Below are positions 55,452 to 64,000 of a stretch of 64,000 nt of DNA, in pieces. The stretch is from Anastrepha obliqua (Eukaryota > Arthropoda > Insecta > Diptera > Tephritidae), in contig NC_072892.1 in NCBI RefSeq assembly GCF_027943255.1, forward strand, positions 23,087,792-23,151,791, given 5' to 3'. Numbering within the stretch: position 1 is the first letter of the stretch; each line of letters starts with the position of its first letter. Below the pieces are notes generated by a model. That model ran no database searches. It was not told the origin of the DNA and worked only from the letters and a program-made list of their open reading frames with translations. The position numbers and the translations under genes are program-made.

Positions 55452-56033
55452 AAAGTGGCGCAAAATTAATCACCCTATCGAAAGATAGATATTTTTGCAA
55501 AAAGTCACTCATATTTGACACTTGGGAACTAGACAGCTACAGCATACAAACAGACAAGGAGTGCAGAGCCTAAAGGTCAAAATCATTTGTTTCTCTAGTA
55601 ACGGCTGCCGTAGCCGAATGTGTTGGTGCGTGATTACCATTCGGAACTCAGAGAGAACGTAGGTTCGAAGAAAAGAAAGAAGAAAAAGTTTTTCTAATAG
55701 CGGTCGCCCCTCGGCAGGCAATGGCAAACCTCCGAGTGTACTTTTGCCATGAAAAAGCTCCTCATAAAAAATCCATTGGGAGTCGGCTTGAAACTGTAGG
55801 TCCCGCCATTTGTGGAACAACACCAAGACGCGCGCCACAAATAGGAGGAGGAAATCGACCAAACACCCAAAAATTTGTATGTGCAAATTATATACATATA
55901 TATGTATACTTCAAATTTATTAAAAAAAATGGGATGATTATTTATTAATTAATCCATTACTCAAAATTTTTTCTTGTATTTGGTAAAAACGTTATTCAAA
56001 AAGAAAATGGGATGATTAATTTTGCGCCGCCTA
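55452..56033. repeat. MITE, GGCGCAAA family, split by a SINE-like repeat
   Basis: The left half at 55452-55597 (GTGGCGCAAAATTAATCACC, AACTAGACAGCTACAGCATA) and the right half at about 55962-56033 (CCATTACTCAAAATTTTTTC, GGGATGATTAATTTTGCGCC) together make one MITE; the SINE-like repeat lies between. Confidence 0.8.
55598..55905 (+). repeat. SINE-like repeat, full-length copy
   Basis: Starts GGCTGCCGTAGCCGAATGTG (A-box-like TAGCCGAATG), then CGTGATTACCATTCGG and GTAGGTTCGAAG (B-box-like GGTTCGA), the conserved body with CGCCCCTCGGCAGGCAATGG, and the 3' end GACCAAACACCCAAAAATT and a TATA-rich tail. Lies inside a MITE, so it arrived after it. Confidence 0.8.
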
Positions 56034-56451
56034 GTTTATAAGTATTATACGAGTATACACACCATTTTAGTTGAAGAAGGGATGGAAAGAATTTTATATC
56101 CAACTTCATAGGCGTTACTCCGGCGTTGGTTCATCGGCTAGGGATACATTTAAGCTAAATTTGCTATTTGAGATGTATTCGAACAAAAGATTAAGCTAAA
56201 GGTTCTCTTAATAACTTGCAATATTAAAACTGTTAACAATATTAACTGTTAACTGTATGTATGTACATTAGGCGGCCTCAGCAAAAAAAAAAAATTGGAG
56301 ATCTATCACTGGAATTATTATATAAAATTTATTATTAATATATTAAGACTGCCGCCCAAAATATTTCGGAAAAATATTAAGATTTAGGTAAACTGGTCCA
56401 ACTTGAAATGAAGTTGAAACATGAAGAAGTCGTTTTTTATATATGTATATA

Positions 56452-57709
56452 TTGGGTCGGGGAATAAGTTCGTAGGTTTTTACCAAAAACTTTTATTTAA
56501 ACAAAAATCAATAATTATATCAGTAAGTTAATCAATTATATATTCGCCGTTGCTGTTTACAACCTCTTCCCACCTCTTGACCAATTTGTTGATGCCGTTC
56601 CGCTAAAAATCGTCTGGTCTGGTGTCAAACAAGTTGTTGAGCCAGTTTTTCAAGGTCTCTGTGTTATCAAAGGTAACGCTCTTCATACGGTTTGACAGGG
56701 AGCGGAAAAGATGGTAATCGGCCTTTGCAAGGTCCGAAGAATACGGCGGATGCTCAAGGACCTCCCATTCGAGCTCTTGGAGTGCGACTTTGACGACTTG
56801 TGCAACATGGGGTCTGGCATTGTCGTGAAGGAGTATGGTCGATCAGGTCTTTTCAGCCAAATAGCCTCATTCACGCGGTGTAGCTGAGCAATGTAGAGCT
56901 CCTTGTTGACCATGGCATTCATTTCGGGCATTTCTCAGTGCACCATGCCCTCCCAGTCCCACCAAACACATATCATGATCTTTTTTGGATGAAGATCCAG
57001 CTTGACTCTCAGCTTTGGCGTATCTCCTGGAGCCACCCACTCATGCTTTCTTTGCTTCTTATTGATGTATAGGCAGGATCCATCTCCCGTGACGATTCGG
57101 TACAAAAAGCGTTGTTTATTACCGATTGTTGCTTGATGGCGGGCGAGATGCTGAGAAGCAATTTGAAGGCGGCTTTCCTTGTTTTTTCGCTGAGCTCATG
57201 AGGCACCCCCGGGATCCCAGGCTTTTTCGGTAAATCCCATTGAATGAGAGTCGTTTTCTGATCGCAGATAATTTTTCCGCCAATTCACTCCTTCAAAAGG
57301 GATTTGAGACGTTCTTCATCGCATTCAGATGGCCTTCCACTGCGGGACGTATCATCGACGTCTAAGTCCCGATTTTTGTACTTTGCAAACCATTTCCGTG
57401 CTGTAGACTCCCCTATGACACCTTCTCTATACACGTCGCAAATGTCCCGGGCTGCCTCGGCAGCTTTTTGACCTCGATGAAAAGCCAAGAAGAGCAGATG
57501 TCGAAAATGCTAATTTTTGCCTCCTGGGTATTCTATTTCTAAGCCTCAAAACTAATAAAAAATTAAATAATTCTAAAATAAAATTAACACAGTTTTGTAG
57601 AGCAGAAAGAGTTCTATCGAATGAATACTTACCCTTGACCAAACAGCAAACAAATCGTTGTAAAATAAAAGAAAATATAAATACGCTATGAACTTATTCC
57701 CCAATCCAA
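56452..57709 (-). mobile_element. mariner (DD34D), end-to-end copy
   Basis: 1258 bp between inverted ends TTGGGTCGGGGAATAAGTTC and TTGGATTGGGGAATAAGTTC, flanked by TA on both sides. Transposase pieces N to C: 57488-57285 ([40 protein letters not shown]), 57206-57009, and 56931-56683 (KELYIAQLHRVNEAIWLKRP). At least three frameshifts; inactive. Confidence 0.88.
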
Positions 57710-57711
57710 TA

Positions 57712-58980
57712 ATTAGTTTTTAAACATATTTTTCGCCGAAAAAAAATAACCTCGGATTATAAAAGTACAGTTCACGTAAATTTTATTATTTTTCCGAAAT
57801 TTGTTGGTGCAAATCTTAGAATATTATAAATTTTATAATTTCATTGGAAAAACAGTACCAATCTTTTTCATATGGAGAGTGAAGCATCCTAATGGACATA
57901 TGTATGTAACTACTTTGTAATTCAGGGCGAGAAAACTAAACTTTGTTAAATTTAAGCGGAAATTGGGGTTATTTCAGATTGCAAGAAAATGAAAAAAAAA
58001 GATTTATAACTAGAATGCTGAAGTTAACAATTTTAAAACAGAAAATGATATTTAAGATCTGCAAATTTAATGAAATGTTGAAATAAATGTGCTTTGAGTG
58101 TCAAACAGTAGTGGAATAAATTTTAGTTTCATTTAAAAATATAGGTATTTGTGTTTTATATTGCATAGTTGGTACAAGTGTCACAAGAACATCTGGTTTG
58201 ATTTGTTTTTATCAATTTGATCTCTATATATCCCTACCAGAACGAACTTTAAGCTGTCAAACTAGATTTACATATGTTTGGTAAACCGGCCACTCATAGC
58301 CGAGCCGAGGCGAAACCCATACTTAAATTTTCGTGATTTTGACAACCGTTGACATATATGCGTTGACGGTTGTATATTCTCAGGGCATGACGTCGCAGCG
58401 AATTCGGAGTGTGAAATCTTGTATTTTATCATTCTTGTATTCATCATAGCCAGCTTATCACATAGGGGTGGCCAGATTTTTCTGAATACTCCAATTTACT
58501 TATTTACAGAGTTTAATTTGCTGCCCCACGGTCCGTAATTCGCTCTTCTATTAGTAATCCACTCGATTCCCTTGTGAGAAATGAAGAAATCCTAGTCTTA
58601 AATTATTATAATCTTAAATTTTAATCGGAGATTTATCGAAATTAGCTGTCAAACCAAAATTAGCTGTTTTATGTGGTAAAACCATACTCGCTAGCTGCGA
58701 AACTTGCTTAATAACTTTGTTGTTGCTTTCACATGAAAACTTGGCTTCAATCGCCTGAAATAAATATAATAAAAAAGATATCGCTACTTAGACTTGGAAA
58801 CACTGGCCTAAGCATATCGTTTGTGAGTTAAGCGGCTATAAACAAAGTAGCTAAACTAACGCTTCATTGTTGTTGCTTGCACATGTAAATTTATCGCTTC
58901 CGAGCAGTGGATTTCTCTAGCGAGCAGGGAAGTGTTGAATCGAAGGCGCGGTCATTGTATAAAAAGAGGCGATTGGTGTA
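57712..58980. other. no gene seen
   Basis: Non-coding AT-rich sequence without recognised repeats. Confidence 0.4.
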
Positions 58981-58984
58981 TTAT

Positions 58985-60240
58985 AATTTTTTACTGCATA
59001 TTTTCAGGTAGGATGCTTTGAAACTCAACGTAATTGCGTAACAGTTTCAAGGATATGTGGTAAGGAACAGGACACATATAGATCTGCCTCTCCATCTGTT
59101 TTCCACAACAAAGTTCATCGCTTCTTGAGCAGCATACTATACACCTCCGCTTGAAACAAAGATACATGCATTCCAAGAGCAAAGTTCACTTTTGTCCCAC
59201 TGGATTCCACGTAGACCCCAGAGCCCCCCAGAAGCCGTGCTCGGTCCTGGAGCCATCCGTGGAAATGCGAAAACTGTGTTTGCCGGGCTTATTTTCTGAG
59301 TTTGACCATACTTGAGCCTCTGGCAACACCACACTGTTTCTCTTGTCAAGCACGACTCCGGATGGCATGGGGATGGCATGGAGTCAAGGGTATTGCGAGG
59401 ATCGTTGCATCAAAGTCCATGCCTACTCTGTTGTCCAATGCCGGATAGCGGCCGTACCAAATCCTATTGTGTTTCAGCCTATTGTGTGACCTTAAAGGCC
59501 TCTCCTTGGATGAAAACATCAAGTGGTGACAAACCCAACAGAGCATCTAATACCGGGCCTGAAGTAGTCGGAAAAGCTCCGGTGCAACAGATGGCCACAG
59601 TGCGTTGTAGTCTCGATAATGTCTTCCTGACTCCCACGAGAGAGAGTCTACTCATCCAGACCACTGATCCACAGGTGATAATTGGTCTTATTATAGCCGT
59701 GTAGATCGACAGGACCTTGCTAGGAGAAAGACCCCACGTTTTCTCAAAAACACTCTTGCACTGCCCGAAGGCTGTCAATGCTTTGGATGTCTTCGTTTCA
59801 ACGTGTGATTTCCAGAGGAGTTTGCTATCGAGGATTACTTCAAGATATTTAATTTCTTTGGATAGCTGGATTGTAACCTTTTAGCTTAGGCAGAACGAGT
59901 TCATCAAGCTTCCTCCTTCTGATGAAGAGGACAACGCCAGTCTTGGTGCGATTTGCCGGTAGCCCATTTACACAGCACCAAGTGTTCTATTAATGTGGTG
60001 AACAGAGGATCGAGGAGACAGCACACCGCCTTGGCGCATCCTCTATTAACCCCGGATGACACCAGCAGATCTTCCTCTGTTCGCGCCGAGACGATTCTTT
60101 GGGCCAGCATCGAACGAATCCAATTCACTAGCACCCGGTCTACACCCTGCATACTAGCAGAGCTGCACATACTATTAAAGTGGCATTATCAAACGCCCCG
60201 TCTATGTCAAAAAATATGCCCATAGCTTGATTTTATTAAT
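58985..60240 (-). mobile_element. LINE fragment: RT core end to RNase H
   Basis: Minus strand: GVDRVLVNWIRSMLAQRIVS and RTEEDLLVSSGVNRGCAKA (60150-60000, around the polymerase QG motif, frame broken), 59778-59479 open (FEKTWGLSPSKVLSIYTAII, RPIITCGSVVWMSRLSLVGV, TTSGPVLDALLGLSPLDVF), then RNase H start STDGSRTEHGFWGALGST (59270) and SLFQAEVYSMLL (59150). Confidence 0.8.
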
Positions 60241-60274
60241 TAGAATATTTTATTAATAAGAGTACCTATACTTC

Positions 60275-60350
60275 CCCCGATTTGTGATGTGCGTATTGAT
60301 GTTGCTTCGTAAATGTTTTTTATGAGCAGCTTTTTCAAAAATATACTCGC
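60275..60350 (-). repeat. SINE-like repeat, short fragment
   Basis: Contains TTTTTTATGAGCAGCTTTTTC and CCCCCGATTTGTGATGTGCG, matching the body of the family in inverse sense; otherwise eroded. Confidence 0.45.
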
Positions 60351-60359
60351 ATTTTATGC

Positions 60360-61980
60360 ATTGTCTGCTAGGGACTAACCGGTTTAAGTAATACCTTTCT
60401 CTGTCATTTGGTGTTATTGAGACTGAGTCACATAAAGGGTCAGTGCAGTCAGAAAAGTGAGCATCTATCAGTGCCTTGACTTTTGCTTGATACTGTAAAA
60501 CACTTTCATTTTCTAAATGTTTTTTATGCAAAATTAAGTTTTAATTGGAATTATTGCATACATAAATTTCTGTTAAATTGAATCGCTTAATTTGTATGGA
60601 AGTGAAATTTACTTTTATGCATTCATTTCGTTTATTTGTTTACACAATATTTACTTACGCATTTGAATTAAGAAATTAAGTTCAGCTGTTCATTAAAATA
60701 AGAGTACAACAAGAAAATATGCGCAAGTGCGCGCGGGCATAAAAACGACAAGCGAAGCAATGTTGAGAAAACAGATTCAAACTGCAATTAGGCAAATTAT
60801 GCTGGCTCAGTGCAGCTAATATACATAACTACAGATATATGTGTGTATGTATGTACATATGCGCACACATACAAACGAAGTTACGTGTATGAACCTACGG
60901 CACGACTCATCCAAGCGTAAGACTCATTTTAATTACGCGACTTTAAGGAGTTTGCTGGATATTGCAATTCATGTTTATATTATTTCTATAGACATTTTTA
61001 AAATTTCCCTCCAATTTGTCATGCAGCTCACTTTGCAAAGTCGAAATATTGCAGAAAAGCAGTTATTGGAGGCACTTTTACTGCCAGCGCAACTCAGCAG
61101 GAATAACCGCCATTGGCCGCTGGATGCCGGTTACATCCACAATGAATTCCGGAGTACGAGTAGAGGCAGCAGGCACTTAAACACAACGCAAATTATGTTT
61201 GACACTCAATTCAATTTCAATTAATAGAATCGAGTCGCGTCGCACTGCAACGTCCAGCTGCGTGGCGTCGGCAGCGATAGTCTTTGCGTTCAAGATATCA
61301 GGAATGTCTGGGAGATATGAGGGGCAAGACAACAAAATAAAGAAGAAAAATAAAAGAAAATTATTACAATGGCAACTACATATAAACACAATATATGTAT
61401 GTACAACCATTCGGAATGATGGCACACACTTGACGGTTGCGCTGTGTTTTCTAACTTTTTCCTTTATTTTATATCTTTTCATCTGTATTTGTCTCCAATT
61501 CCGTAGCCTACAATGCTCGGCATATCTCAATATATCGGTATGATGAATGTTATTACTAATTTTTCAAATTGATATGAAGGCAATGCCGAGTCTTTCACCG
61601 GTTTATTATATAAATATATATAAGTACATATACGAGTAGATATAAACATATTTGCGCACTTGAATGTACATGTATGAAATTACTCCCTAAATATGAGTAT
61701 TTCCTAGGTATTAAAGCCTGATTAATAATAAACAGTTAGTAGCAAAATATTGACAATGGCAGTTTTCATCCTCACCTCTGTCCAAAACCTGAATGGTGTG
61801 CGCAGAAGACTGCGCACTTTTTCCCCAATCTTTAAGGCATAGAATTAACATTTCAATTACAACTTAGCAATGACAGTAACCTGGCATTCATTTGTGAAGT
61901 AAAATATTATACTAACTAGTGAGCCAAGTTCACCGTAGGTTATAATGTGTGTCCATGGATTTGATTCTGATTATTGATAA
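60360..61980. other. no gene recognised
   Basis: An open frame at 60841-61224 (+) resembles nothing known. (AC/TG)-rich ATGTATGTAC patches at 60840-60860 and 61610-61660. Confidence 0.35.
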
Positions 61981-61984
61981 AACT

Positions 61985-62105
61985 CATCAATATGATTATC
62001 AGCGGTCTCACCTTTTCAAGCAATGGCAAACCTCCAAGTGCAATGCTGTGTTGAAAAAGCTGCTAAAAAGCCATCTGACCTTTGGCTTCGGAGGAGGGAT
62101 AAAAG
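61985..62105 (+). repeat. SINE-like repeat, body fragment
   Basis: AGCAATGGCAAACCTCCAAG, TTGAAAAAGCTGCTAAAAAG and CTTCGGAGGAGGGA match the body of the family; head and tail absent. Confidence 0.55.
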
Positions 62106-62117
62106 AGAAGGTATATA

Positions 62118-62477
62118 CAGGGTTGGCCATATTAAACTGACCCATGTGATTATTAAAAAAATATGGAAAAAGAAACATTTTTTTGTGTTTCATTGTGAAA
62201 AACATTTAATTTAGTTCAAGGAGATTCGTTTACATCACTTTTTGAATATGATATCGCGCAAGTGGTCGCCCTTAGCTCGTATAGCGTAATGTGCCCGTTT
62301 TTCGGCGTTTTCCATAGTTTTGGCCAGCGTCTCGGCCGATATGGCGGCTATTTCCCATCGGATATTGGCCTTAAGTGCGCCTAGTGTCTTTGGCTTGTTG
62401 ACGTAAACCTTAGATTTCAAATTACAGTAAAAAGTTATAGGGTTACTCAATGGGTCAGTTTAATATGGCCAACCCTG
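62118..62477 (-). mobile_element. DD41D transposon, internally deleted copy (copy 2)
   Basis: Same ends as 3292-4609, flanked by TA (62116-62117 and 62478-62479). Keeps about 300 bp of one end, with the last 60 codons of the transposase, joined to 60 bp of the other end. The junction (about 62421-62424) lies in AAAT, found at both break points of the full copy (3592-3596 and 4549-4552). One base differs over the shared transposase end (62357). Confidence 0.92.
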
Positions 62478-62483
62478 TATATA

Positions 62484-63773
62484 CAGGGTGGCTGATGAAA
62501 GCCGCTACCAAAAAAAATTGAATAACTTTTTTTCTTTTTAAGTTATCTGTTTCATTTTTGTTTTAATTTGCAGATTGATCTTTAAAATTTATTAAAATGG
62601 ATAACTGGGACACGTAAACAAGAATTTGGATAGTCCGCCGCTATCACGCACTGGAGTCCGTAGTTTTGGTACAGAGAGAGTACAGGCGGATGTTTGGCGG
62701 CGATCCCCCGAGCAGATGGACCATAATGAGACTGGTGAATAATTTTGCTGAGCAAGGAACGGTCGCAAGAAGGCCTTATCATCGAAACCCACCAGTTCGG
62801 ACGGAGGAAACGATCGCTGCTGTAGCTGCAGCTATACAAAGCAATCCAAGGGTTTCAACAAGAAGCTTATCTGCTCAACTTGGTGTCAGCCGACAGTCTT
62901 TGCAAACAATAATGCACAAAGATTTAGACTTATTTCCCTACAAAATTCAAATGGTTAACAAACTGAATGCAGCAGACTTGCCGATTCGCTTGGAATTTTG
63001 CCAGAAGATCCTGCAAATGGTGGAAGAAGACCAAAACATGTTAAACTGCCTTTTCATGTCTGATGAGGCCCATTTCGATTTAAACGGCAATGTGAACAAA
63101 CAAAATTGTCGAATATGGAGTACTTCTAACCCACAGATACTCCACGAGACGGAATTGCATCCTCTTCGCGTGACAGTGTGGTGTGCGGTTTCTTCACACT
63201 GTATTGTCGGGCCTTATTTTTTTGAAGAAAATGGTCACACCGTTACGGTTACTGGAGACCGTTATTTGAAAATGCTGAAAGAATTTTTCTATCCAGAATT
63301 ACGCCGAAAGAGAATTCCTTTCAACTCTGTGTGGTTTCAACAAGATGGGGCAACGTCTCACATAGCCCAGACTGTTATGACAGAGTTGCGACGAAAATTT
63401 CCCAAAATTTCGTTGGCCCCCCAGGTCGCCTGACCTTACTGCACCTGACTTTTTCTTGTGGGGTTTATGTAAACAAGAAGTTTATAAAACAAAGCCAACA
63501 AATTTGGATGAACTAAAACAATCCATTCGGGCAACAATTGCGGCTATTCCTGTCGCAACTCTCAAAGCAGCAATGAACAACTTTTTACTAAGATGCCGCA
63601 CTTGTGTCAACGAGCATGGGAGGCATTTAAATTCAATTATTTTTAAAACTAGTTAAGCTACATTTAATAAAATTTAATGACCTTCAACTTGAAAAAAAAA
63701 ATAAATGAATTCCATACACTAAAAAAAAAGTTATTTGAGTTTCTTAATGTAGCAAAATTCATCAGCCACCCTG
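62484..63773 (+). mobile_element. second DD41D-type transposon, full span
   Basis: Inverted ends CAGGGTGGCTGATGAA (left) and TTCATCAGCCACCCTG (right), TA on both sides. 1290 bp. The first five bases (CAGGG) equal those of the element just to its left, from which it is separated only by TATATA. Contains one transposase pseudogene on +. Confidence 0.92.
62597..63656 (+). pseudogene. DD41D transposase with a nonsense codon and a frameshift
   Basis: Starts at ATG 62597 (MDNWDT), then a TAA in frame at 62615 (codon 7); the frame continues open to 63433. Visible: DPPSRWTIMRLVNNFAEQGT, SNPRVSTRSLSAQLGVSRQS, FMSDEAHFDLNGNVNKQNCR (first Asp), VWFQQDGATSHIAQ (second Asp). About 8 residues are then lost with a frameshift near 63410, and PPRSPDLTAPDFFLW (third Asp) follows in another frame to the stop at 63656. 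Related to, but clearly distinct from, the transposase at 3409. Inactive. Confidence 0.9.
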
Positions 63774-63775
63774 TA

Positions 63776-63944
63776 CATGCACTTGTGAGACAATTCCAAG
63801 GCGCAAGCCTAAGTGGTTGCATTGAAGAAGAACATTGTGCTAAATAACTATGAAGGAAGTAGGCTTATAATTATTAGTAATGTTTAGACTTTAAATAAAA
63901 GTGGGTCCTTTTTATAATTTTCAAAAGACTTCTGAAAGTTCCAA
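63776..63944. other. no feature seen
   Basis: Non-coding. Confidence 0.4.
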
Positions 63945-64000
63945 AAGGCAGCCGCCGTAGCCGAATGAGTTAGAACGTGGCTGTCTCTCGGTAGGGCCTG
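63945..64000 (+). repeat. SINE-like repeat, head (cut by window edge)
   Basis: GGCAGCCGCCGTAGCCGAAT followed by GAGTTAGAACGTGGCTG: the tRNA-like head with its A-box-like TAGCCGAATG. The body lies outside. Confidence 0.6.

Noticed and set aside
60841..61224. 127-codon open frame as a possible host gene
   Set aside because: No recognisable domain, low-complexity start (ATGTATGTA repeats) and no splice or promoter evidence.

Overview
The window is nuclear DNA of a higher fly. The main gene is an almost complete NMDA-type glutamate receptor subunit 1 gene (Nmdar1) on the + strand. Its exons translate to a protein very close to the Drosophila one, and their splice phases agree at every junction. 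Nearly everything between the exons is mobile-element debris of types common in tephritid fruit flies and relatives. The family assignment (Tephritidae-like) is inference; 'brachyceran fly' is firm.

Layout. 1-27,342 lies upstream of the first coding exon. It holds no recognisable host gene but many decayed DNA transposons (mariner DD34D, DD37D and DD41D types, Tc1-like, one Transib), non-LTR retrotransposon pieces and copies of a tRNA-derived SINE-like repeat. 27,343-54,262 is Nmdar1: 13 coding exons, about 991 codons. Intron 2 is 15.1 kb and contains, on the opposite strand, the exons of a second gene, a sodium/calcium exchanger of the NCLX/NCKX6 (SLC8B1) type (about 28,045-40,050). Introns 2, 5 and 8 of Nmdar1 are swollen with mariner, Tc1-like, LINE and MITE insertions. 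54,263-64,000 is downstream and repeat-rich: a SINE inside a MITE, an end-to-end mariner, a LINE fragment, and a pair of adjoining DD41D elements at 62.1-63.8 kb.

The most interesting item is at 17,101-19,732: a Transib element, the superfamily from which the vertebrate RAG1 recombinase core derives. Its ends read CACAGTG, the recombination-signal heptamer; it is flanked by a 5-bp duplication (CGTTG); and its frameshifted transposase keeps the RAG1-like catalytic and zinc-binding positions. Other useful structures are a DD41D element present both full length and as an internally deleted copy differing by one base in the compared region, a MITE family traceable to a Tc1-like parent in the same window, a dispersed SINE-like family with A/B-box-like promoter motifs, and a LINE that landed in a Tc1-like terminal repeat leaving a 13-bp duplication.

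The two host genes sit on opposite strands in a nested arrangement. Nmdar1 makes the obligatory glycine-binding subunit of a calcium-permeable channel; the nested gene encodes a calcium-extruding exchanger. Any functional coupling is speculation.
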